DNA of 6,338 nucleotides from Clostridia bacterium (GTDB lineage: Bacteria > Bacillota_A > Clostridia > UMGS1810), in assembly GCA_017437345.1 (NCBI GenBank), contig JAFSBJ010000096.1, positions 1 to 6,338 of the forward strand. Direction: 5' to 3'. Position numbers and translations under genes: made by a program. Positions 1-3,795 of this stretch are shown here, piece by piece. Below the pieces are notes generated by a model. The model worked only from the letters and a program-made list of their open reading frames with translations, was not told the DNA's origin and did no database searches. Position 1 is the stretch's first letter, and every line of letters begins with the position of its first letter.

Positions 1-441
1 GAAGACACCCGCTTCCTGCATTGCAACATAAAAACCCTTAATCTTATTCCTGCAGTAATTGCATCCCAGAGAGCGAAAGAAAAAGGATGCACAGAAACAG
101 TTTTTCATAGAAGCGGCAGAGTCACAGAATGTGCCCACAGCAATGTTCACATCATAAAAGACGGTGTTTTCATCACAGCACCAACAGACAACCTCATCCT
201 TCCGGGAATTGCCCGCAAGCATATTATAGATGCCTGCCACCGTCTTGGAATTGCAGTTTCAGAAACACCATATACCATAAACGATCTTATGAGTGCTGAT
301 GAGGTTATGATTTCTTCAGCAGGTTCGCTCTGTATTGCCGCAGAGGAAATAGACGGTAAAAAAGTAGGGGGCAAAGCTTCAGAAATTTTAAAAGCTATTC
401 AGGATGAGGTTTTAAGAGAATTTATGGAAGAAACAAAATGA
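1..441 (+). CDS. dat: D-amino-acid transaminase (class IV PLP aminotransferase), C-terminal part, 5' end outside window
   Basis: The window opens in frame inside a fold-type IV PLP aminotransferase, and 146 residues remain. From memory of the Bacillus sp. YM-1 D-amino-acid transaminase, fragment residue 1 corresponds to about residue 135 of roughly 283, so about half is missing. K11 in NIKTLN aligns with the PLP-lysine (K145). E43 in TECAHSNV aligns with the glutamate that contacts the pyridine nitrogen (E177), at exactly the expected 32-residue spacing. LILPGIAR (65-72) matches the cofactor-phosphate loop. The family interconverts D-alanine and 2-oxoglutarate with pyruvate and D-glutamate in the cytoplasm, supplying peptidoglycan precursors. 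The substrate-carboxylate residues (R98 and H100 in YM-1) lie in the missing half. A branched-chain aminotransferase or aminodeoxychorismate lyase is therefore not formally excluded, but the similarity is clearly closest to D-AAT. The stop overlaps the next start by 4 bp, indicating translational coupling. Confidence 0.88.
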   Translation, partial: EDTRFLHCNIKTLNLIPAVIASQRAKEKGCTETVFHRSGRVTECAHSNVHIIKDGVFITAPTDNLILPGIARKHIIDACHRLGIAVSETPYTINDLMSADEVMISSAGSLCIAAEEIDGKKVGGKASEILKAIQDEVLREFMEETK

Positions 442-698
442 AATATTTTTTAATATTGCTTTTAGTATGGAATGTTTTTGTGTTTGTCCTTTATGGTTTA
501 GATAAATACAAAGCAAAAAAATCCCTTCGCAGAACACCCGAAAAGTATCTCCTTTTATCTTCCTTTTTATTGGGCGCTCCTGCAGCTATTTTTGCTATTG
601 TTATATTTAATCATAAAACCTCAAAAATGAAATTCCGGATTCTGATTCCTCTGTTTGTTGTTATAAATATCCTGATACTTTATGCTATTCTCAAATAA
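438..698 (+). CDS. DUF1294 family small membrane protein
   Basis: An 86-residue integral membrane protein of the DUF1294 family, whose function is unknown. Visible family marks are W11, the D22-K23 pair with A26 after the first helix, RR-TPE at 31-35, the small-residue GAPAA stretch at 46-50, and HKTSKMKF at 59-66. There are three predicted membrane segments, at about 3-21, 38-57 and 67-85, and no cleavable signal peptide. The length is normal for the family. The ATG overlaps the upstream transaminase stop as ATGA, preceded by a modest GGAAG at 426-430, so the two genes are probably co-transcribed and translationally coupled. Family members occur next to many unrelated genes, so this neighbour does not identify a role. 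The stop codon TAA (696-698) directly abuts the hairpin at 699-743. Confidence 0.85.
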   Translation: MKYFLILLLVWNVFVFVLYGLDKYKAKKSLRRTPEKYLLLSSFLLGAPAAIFAIVIFNHKTSKMKFRILIPLFVVINILILYAILK

Positions 699-743
699 AA
701 ATGAGATGTATAAAATCGTTATATGGTTTTATACATCTCATTT
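699..743 (-). terminator. Perfect 17-bp inverted repeat between convergent genes; probable terminator
   Basis: The arms AAATGAGATGTATAAAA (699-715) and its exact reverse complement (727-743) flank an 11-nt loop. Read on the - strand, the stem is followed by TTATTT, extending the T-rich 3' arm, so it suits termination of the AraC-type gene. On the + strand the tract after the stem is CTGCTTT, a poorer match. It may still serve the DUF1294 gene, whose stop abuts it. The stem overlaps the ancestral araC stop codon (738-740), so before the insertion at 792-949 this was the regulator's immediate terminator. The stem is AT-rich, so its strength is uncertain. Confidence 0.6.
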
Positions 744-797
744 CTGCTTTGAAAGCTGTTTTTTAAATTCAGTAGGCGTCATATTCATATGTTTTTT
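738..797 (-). pseudogene. Detached native C-terminus of the AraC-family regulator
   Basis: Read on the - strand from 797 down to the TGA at 738-740, this gives KKHMNMTPTEFKKQLSKQK. That is the canonical end of an AraC/XylS DNA-binding domain, where FRLYKKHMNMTPTEF-type sequence is expected directly after the second helix-turn-helix. The intact gene upstream stops matching the family exactly at RLYKK (codons 950-964), and this piece resumes at KK. The two parts are in different frames (codon starts at 0 versus 2 modulo 3), so the piece can no longer be joined by simple readthrough. It has no start of its own and is best read as the stranded end of the same gene. Confidence 0.8.
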
Positions 798-834
798 ACT
801 TTATAGGAAACTGCGTTCCTATAAAGTAAAAAAC
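791..834. repeat. Stem-loop 1 of the insertion: perfect 19-bp inverted repeat
   Basis: GTTTTTTACTTTATAGGAA (791-809) and its exact reverse complement (816-834) are separated by a 6-nt loop (actgcg). The first seven bases of the left arm lie in or at the edge of native araC codons, so the hairpin straddles the left insertion junction. Neither side is followed by a convincing T-tract, so it is not called a terminator. Confidence 0.85.
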
Positions 835-949
835 TTTGATTGTATTGCCGTGCAAAATTTTTGAAAAGCTTTGCTTTTCAAAATGCACATGGCTAAAGAA
901 AAGCGAATTTGCTCCGCACTTCCGCCGCAGGCGGTGCGGCGAAGCCGCT
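792..949. mobile_element. About 158-bp non-coding, hairpin-rich insertion in the araC-type gene (MITE-like or palindromic repeat element)
   Basis: Removing about 158 bp restores a continuous AraC-family reading frame, from RLY-KK to KK-HMNMTP. The boundaries are uncertain by about 6 nt, because a lysine codon pair appears on both sides (tttttt at 792-797 and tttctt at 950-955). This could be an imperfect target duplication or a chance A/T tract. The insert holds three successive stem-loops (791-834, 850-888, 891-963) and no plausible gene. Its right third is GC-rich, unlike the surrounding AT-rich DNA. No clear terminal inverted repeats joining the two ends were found, so a classical MITE is not proven. 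An interspersed palindromic repeat family is equally possible. No transposase is present. Confidence 0.6.
850..888. repeat. Stem-loop 2 of the insertion: 11-bp plus 5-bp stem with a bulge
   Basis: TTTTGAAAAGC (859-869) pairs exactly with GCTTTTCAAAA (873-883) around a 3-nt loop. An outer GTGCA/TGCAC pair (850-854 and 884-888) extends the stem across a 4-nt bulge (855-858). On the - strand it lies just beyond the new araC-type stop at 893-895 and is followed by ATTTT, so it could act as a weak terminator there. Confidence 0.75.
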
Positions 950-963
950 TTTCTTGTATAGCC
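891..963. repeat. Stem-loop 3 of the insertion: nested GC-rich hairpins
   Basis: The outer arms AAGAAAAGCG (896-905) and CGCTTTTCTT (946-955) pair perfectly. GGCTA/TAGCC (891-895 and 959-963) can extend them past a 3-nt bulge. Inside are two compact hairpins: CCGCC-GCA-GGCGG (922-934) and GCGGC-GAA-GCCGC (936-948). The interior is strikingly GC-rich for this AT-rich region. The right arm runs into native araC codons. Confidence 0.75.
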
Positions 964-1666
964 TGAAAAAATTTGAATAATTCTTAAATCCTGCTTTGAA
1001 GCATGTTTCTTCCACAGAACTACTGTTCTTGATAAGATAGTTAAAAAGATATATTCTTCTTAATATCACATAGTTCCATATTGAAATTCCGACCTGCTCT
1101 TTAAACAGATGTGATAAATATGATTTTCCAACATTAAACTTTGCAGCAATACTGTTAATATCAATATCTTCCTTAAGATGACTTTTTATATGCTTTATAA
1201 CATCGTTTATGAGTTGGTTTTCATGGGTGCTGCTGTCCACATCGCTGCAAAGGGGAATGATGTTTCTCCCAAGCTTTATTAAAAACTCCACTATCCTGCA
1301 AATACTAAGAACCGAATTTATACTGTCGGAGCTTTTTGCAAGGTCTAAAATATTTGTCAAATCATACCCTATGTTGTGAGCATCCACAATCTTTGCAGGA
1401 ATATGATTCCCCACGCCCTTTTGTCTTTTATAAAACAGATTGAAAACGCTGTCATCCTTTATTGGAAATGAGTTCATCAGGGTTTCGTCGGCAGAAAGGA
1501 TTATTCTTTCGTGAAATTTGTCATCATCAACATTAAGCTGAAATAGCTCATCGGGATTAACAATAACCATATCTCCTTCATCAATGTCATATTGTCTACC
1601 CTCAATTTTTATGTTTCCTGTGCCATGGATAAAAAATACTATAAGTAGTTTATGTTCATAGTGCAT
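893..1666 (-). CDS. AraC-family transcriptional regulator with altered C-terminus
   Basis: A 257-residue cytoplasmic DNA-binding regulator. Residues 1-60 look like an AraC-type cupin sensor domain (HYEH at 2-5, then a GDMVIVNPDELF strand-turn at 31-42). A linker follows. Two helix-turn-helix motifs occupy about 150-239: DINSIAAKFNVGKSYLSHLFKEQVG carries the first and VEETCFKAGFKNYSNFFRLYKK the second. The match ends abruptly at K239. The last 18 residues (SGFAAPPAAEV and onward) are encoded by the inserted element, not by the family. The native end lies at 738-797. The DNA-binding core is nearly complete, so the protein may fold, but loss of the conserved xxMTPxEF segment could destabilise it. 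The ATG at 1664-1666 has no obvious ribosome-binding site. The inducer and targets are unknown. It is divergent from dus by 70 bp, but a housekeeping Dus gene is an unlikely target. Confidence 0.82.
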   Translation of the reverse strand: MHYEHKLLIVFFIHGTGNIKIEGRQYDIDEGDMVIVNPDELFQLNVDDDKFHERIILSADETLMNSFPIKDDSVFNLFYKRQKGVGNHIPAKIVDAHNIGYDLTNILDLAKSSDSINSVLSICRIVEFLIKLGRNIIPLCSDVDSSTHENQLINDVIKHIKSHLKEDIDINSIAAKFNVGKSYLSHLFKEQVGISIWNYVILRRIYLFNYLIKNSSSVEETCFKAGFKNYSNFFRLYKKSGFAAPPAAEVRSKFAFL

Positions 1667-1687
1667 ATATTTTGCTGGTAAATTATG

Positions 1688-1716
1688 TTGAATAAGATTA
1701 TAAAATGTGATATACT
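1688..1716 (+). promoter_or_regulatory. Sigma-A type promoter for the tRNA-dihydrouridine synthase gene
   Basis: TTGAAT (1688-1693) and TATACT (1711-1716) are separated by exactly 17 nt. TG at 1708-1709 adds an extended -10. The predicted start, near 1723, would leave a leader of about 14 nt beginning at the ribosome-binding site, which is short but workable. It overlaps the divergent candidate -10 for the AraC-type gene. Confidence 0.6.
1697..1702 (-). promoter_or_regulatory. Candidate -10 element for the AraC-type gene
   Basis: TATAAT reads on the - strand at 1702-1697 and would start transcription near 1690, about 24 nt before the ATG at 1666. No good -35 lies 16-18 nt upstream, so support is weak. 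An activator could compensate. If real, it excludes translation starts further upstream in the same open frame. Confidence 0.3.
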
Positions 1717-1723
1717 CAAATAC

Positions 1724-1728
1724 GGAGG
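1724..1728 (+). promoter_or_regulatory. dus: Ribosome-binding site that fixes the dus start
   Basis: GGAGG lies 8 nt before the ATG at 1737. An in-frame ATG at 1707 would add ten residues, but it sits upstream of this site, inside the promoter, and has no Shine-Dalgarno. The family also begins with the MNLYFAPLEGIT-type strand, so 1737 is the start. Confidence 0.85.
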
Positions 1729-1736
1729 AATTATTT

Positions 1737-2657
1737 ATGAATCTGTATTTTGCACCCCTTGAAGGTATAACAACCTATATTTTCAGAAACACCCATAAGG
1801 AATTATTCGGAGGCTGTGATAAGTATTATGCTCCCTTTATAGTTCCCACAGACAATGAAAAAATAAGCCTTAAAACTCTCCGTGATATAAGTCCTGAAAA
1901 AAACAATGAAAAGCCAAAGGTTCAGGTTATGTGTACCACGCCTACAGCCTTTTGTGAATTTGTCAAAAAAATAAAAACAATAGGCTATGATGAGGTAAAT
2001 CTCAATCTTGGCTGTCCATCGGGAACTGTTGTAAAAAAATCAAGAGGCTCCGGAGCGCTTAGGGATGTCCGGACTCTGGATAGCTTTTTTGATGGGATTT
2101 TTTCATCGTCAGATATAAAGATAAGCGTCAAAACAAGAGCCGGCTTTTATTCCCATGATGAATTCGACTCTCTTTTAGATGTCTATAATAAATATCCCAT
2201 ATCAGAGCTCATTGTTCACCCAAGAGTAAGGGAGGAATATTATAAAGGCGAACCAAATATGAAAAGCTTTGATCTGGCATATGAAAAATGCAAATCAAAG
2301 CTCTGCTATAATGGAAATATATATACCTTGTCTGATTACGACACCATAAGCACAAAATATAAAAACCTATCATCTGTTATGATAGGCAGGGGTGCTGTGA
2401 GAAATCCGGCAATATTCAGGGAAATAAAGGGTGGTAAGCCTCTTAAAACAGAAGAACTCATAAGATTTTCAAAGCTTCTTGAGGAAAGATATTATAATCT
2501 TCTTGATTCCGACAGATACACCCTTCATCGCCTTAAGGAAATATGGATATATGCAATGGATAACTATAAAGATGAAAAGAAAATCTTAAAGGCAGTAAAA
2601 AAATCCACCAAACTGACTGAACTAAATTCGGCAATTGAGGCTTTGCCTTTAATTTAG
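1737..2657 (+). CDS. dus: tRNA-dihydrouridine synthase (Dus family)
   Basis: A 306-residue FMN-dependent, NAD(P)H-using enzyme that reduces specific uridines in tRNA to dihydrouridine in the cytoplasm. The TIM-barrel landmarks are in order. APLEGIT (6-12) forms the first FMN-binding strand. NLNLGCPS (88-95) carries the catalytic acid C93. KTRAGF (132-137) and HPRVREEYYKG (161-171) contribute FMN and substrate lysine, histidine and arginine residues. YNGNI (191-195) and MIGRGAVRNP (215-224) bind the FMN phosphate. The C-terminal helical domain (about 235-306) contacts tRNA. The length is typical. It departs mildly from common forms: HPR instead of HGR, and GAVRNP instead of GALGNP. Which of the Dus subgroups it belongs to, and so which tRNA position it modifies, cannot be told from motifs. 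It appears monocistronic, and its tail overlaps the convergent transporter gene by 9 bp. Confidence 0.93.
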   Translation: MNLYFAPLEGITTYIFRNTHKELFGGCDKYYAPFIVPTDNEKISLKTLRDISPEKNNEKPKVQVMCTTPTAFCEFVKKIKTIGYDEVNLNLGCPSGTVVKKSRGSGALRDVRTLDSFFDGIFSSSDIKISVKTRAGFYSHDEFDSLLDVYNKYPISELIVHPRVREEYYKGEPNMKSFDLAYEKCKSKLCYNGNIYTLSDYDTISTKYKNLSSVMIGRGAVRNPAIFREIKGGKPLKTEELIRFSKLLEERYYNLLDSDRYTLHRLKEIWIYAMDNYKDEKKILKAVKKSTKLTELNSAIEALPLI

Positions 2658-3506
2658 TATCAGAGGTATAAGTATTCCTACAGTAACTATTCCTGCACAC
2701 ATAAGCTTGTATAGAATGTTCTTTTCTTTAAACACAAGCCATCCCGTTAAAACAGTCACAATAACCGACGACTGCTTAATAAGAGTCATAAGAGTAACCT
2801 CGCTTGCAGGATTTGCATTTGCTTCAAATAAAAGCTTGTCGCCAAGCACAAGGGAAAAGCTCATAAGGGGTATCCAGTAGTTGCCATATATCGACTTAAA
2901 AGAAATTTTTTCTTTTTTAATAATCAGAATCATACCATATATAACCGACATAAAAAACATAAACCAGAATTGAAGCTGACTTGATTCAATATGTTTCATA
3001 AGCACTTTGTCCATTGTTCCTGATATAGCATTAAAAAAGCAGTTTAAAAGAGCCGCTGTCATAATAGGAAGGCTGAGTTCTTTTGAACCGGATTTATCTT
3101 TTTTTATGTTTACAAGGTATAACCCCAGAATAACAAGCATAACCCCAATGGCTTTTGGCATAGTGAAGCTTTCGCCAAGGGCAAAAACTCCCAAAAGGGT
3201 TGAAAAAACCATTCTTGATAAATCCACAATGCCATATAAACTAACCGACATATTCTTTATTGCAATAAGAGAAAAAATCCATGCTGTGCAGCATACTGCC
3301 GATTTTATAAATGCATAGAAAATAAAAACAGGCTCTAAGCTTAAAGCGGCTTTAATATTTGGCAGAGTAAATAAAAAACCGATAAAGGTGTAGAAAAAAA
3401 GAATCTCATTTGAGCTGCTCTTTCTGAGAGCGGCTTTTTTCATACCTTCTCGGCTCCCTTTAAGAAGAGCATATATAAAAATAAACAATATCCACAAATT
3501 ATCCAT
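2649..3506 (-). CDS. EamA/DMT-superfamily transporter
   Basis: A 285-residue inner-membrane protein with about ten hydrophobic helices arranged as two EamA repeats of five. The most diagnostic stretches are the ends of each repeat. DLSRMVFSTLLGVFALGESFT (from 95) is followed by two further hydrophobic runs to about 133. LIKQSSVIVTVLTGWLVFKEK (from 242) continues to IPLIL near the C-terminus. The central loop at 134-146 is lysine-rich. The family exports or imports small metabolites, and the substrate cannot be predicted from sequence. The start is supported by AGAGG 5 nt upstream (- strand, 3516-3512) and by a promoter at 3551-3579. The stop overlaps the end of the convergent dus gene by 9 bp, leaving no room between the genes for a separate terminator. 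Confidence 0.88.
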   Translation of the reverse strand: MDNLWILFIFIYALLKGSREGMKKAALRKSSSNEILFFYTFIGFLFTLPNIKAALSLEPVFIFYAFIKSAVCCTAWIFSLIAIKNMSVSLYGIVDLSRMVFSTLLGVFALGESFTMPKAIGVMLVILGLYLVNIKKDKSGSKELSLPIMTAALLNCFFNAISGTMDKVLMKHIESSQLQFWFMFFMSVIYGMILIIKKEKISFKSIYGNYWIPLMSFSLVLGDKLLFEANANPASEVTLMTLIKQSSVIVTVLTGWLVFKEKNILYKLMCAGIVTVGILIPLILN

Positions 3507-3550
3507 AGTAACCTCTCGTTTTTAATAATCATCTGTAGTTCAACATATGA

Positions 3551-3579
3551 ATTGTACTCTTATCCTTTAAAAAAATCAA
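3551..3579 (-). promoter_or_regulatory. Sigma-A type promoter for the EamA transporter gene
   Basis: On the - strand, TTGATT (3579-3574) and TACAAT (3556-3551) are separated by exactly 17 nt. The predicted start, near 3544, leaves a leader of about 38 nt carrying the AGAGG ribosome-binding site. It is divergent from the spoIIE regulatory region. Confidence 0.6.
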
Positions 3580-3591
3580 GAGGAAAGCTTA

Positions 3592-3687
3592 ATGAGAGAA
3601 AATATTGAAAAAATATCGACAAAGATAAATAAAAACTCCTTGTATTATAAGGAAAAAACAACGATAAAATCACAAAGTAAAAAATAA
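3592..3687 (+). CDS. Possible small basic protein, 31 residues
   Basis: ATG (3592-3594) to TAA (3685-3687) encodes MRENIEKISTKINKNSLYYK followed by an 11-residue Lys/Thr/Ser-rich tail. It is preceded by GAGGA at 3580-3584, with a good 7-nt spacing. The peptide is hydrophilic, strongly basic, and has no membrane segment. I do not recognise it. Codons are heavily AAA/AAT-rich, as expected by chance in AT-rich intergenic DNA. One candidate Spo0A box lies inside it. No strong promoter is visible upstream. It may be a real small gene in the spoIIE leader region or a chance ORF; chance is somewhat more likely. Confidence 0.28.
   Translation: MRENIEKISTKINKNSLYYKEKTTIKSQSKK
3615..3622 (-). promoter_or_regulatory. 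Candidate Spo0A (0A) box 1
   Basis: Read on the - strand, this is TTGTCGAT, a single mismatch from the TTGTCGAA form of the known Spo0A-phosphate site (core TGNCGAA). It lies about 92 bp upstream of box 2 and in the opposite orientation. Confidence 0.4.
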
Positions 3688-3706
3688 GAAAAGATGCTGT
3701 ATCTCC

Positions 3707-3714
3707 TTGTCGAA
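3707..3714 (+). promoter_or_regulatory. Candidate Spo0A (0A) box 2
   Basis: TTGTCGAA matches the Spo0A-phosphate binding consensus exactly. It sits about 27 nt upstream of the candidate -35 of spoIIE and 82 nt before its start codon. In Bacillus subtilis, and in clostridia studied, spoIIE is a direct Spo0A-activated gene, so position and sequence agree with known biology. Confidence 0.6.
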
Positions 3715-3740
3715 AAGAAATAATAATATAAAACCCTTTT

Positions 3741-3773
3741 TCTACAAAATCCTTTTTTGTTTTTTTATATAAT
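3741..3773 (+). promoter_or_regulatory. spoIIE: Candidate spoIIE promoter with a long 21-nt spacer
   Basis: A perfect -10 (TATAAT, 3768-3773) has TCTACA, a 4/6 match to the -35 consensus, at 3741-3746, leaving a 21-nt spacer. Spo0A-activated sigma-A promoters of B. subtilis (spoIIE, spoIIG) are known for such over-long spacers. The implied start, near 3780, would put the ribosome-binding site almost at the 5' end. Alternative -10 sequences (TAATAT at 3724-3729, TATAAA at 3727-3732) would give a longer leader but lack a -35. Confidence 0.42.
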
Positions 3774-3780
3774 ATTAAAA

Positions 3781-3787
3781 AAGGAGG
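3781..3787 (+). promoter_or_regulatory. spoIIE: Strong ribosome-binding site that fixes the spoIIE start
   Basis: AAGGAGG ends 8 nt before the ATG at 3796. The longer frame from ATG 3757 would add 13 residues, but it lies upstream of this site and overlaps the promoter, so it is not used. Confidence 0.9.
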
Positions 3788-3795
3788 TTCTCACT

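Noticed and set aside
147..374. 75-codon frame on the - strand
   Set aside because: It lies wholly inside the transaminase coding region, which has clear family motifs on the + strand; it has no recognisable content.
682..864. 60-codon + strand frame
   Set aside because: It crosses the terminator hairpin, runs antisense to the displaced AraC C-terminus and ends inside the insertion; no ribosome-binding site or family match.
791..963. CRISPR array or tRNA-like structure in the hairpin-rich stretch
   Set aside because: The three hairpins have different sequences, with no repeated unit or spacers, and no cloverleaf with a T-loop can be drawn.
1707..1736. Upstream in-frame ATG for dus
   Set aside because: It lies within the -10 region and upstream of the GGAGG at 1724-1728; the Dus family start fits ATG 1737.
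2630..2648. Small hairpin (GGCAA/TTGCC or AGGC/GCCT) before TTAATTT at the end of dus
   Set aside because: Stems are only 4-5 bp and lie inside coding sequence with a broken T-tract; too weak to call a terminator.
3007..3318. 103-codon + strand frame
   Set aside because: Antisense shadow of the EamA transporter, whose repeats and membrane helices are clear on the - strand.
3539..3545. TTCAACA as a third Spo0A box
   Set aside because: It has one mismatch in the core C of TTCGACA and lies beyond the transporter promoter, far from spoIIE; expected by chance in AT-rich DNA.
3581..3604. Sigma-H-like promoter (AGGAAA with downstream GAAAAT)
   Set aside because: The -10 lacks the GAAT core and the AGGA is better explained as purine-rich sequence or a ribosome-binding site.
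3757..3795. Upstream in-frame ATG for spoIIE
   Set aside because: It overlaps the candidate promoter and precedes the strong AAGGAGG; the added 13 residues are not SpoIIE-like.
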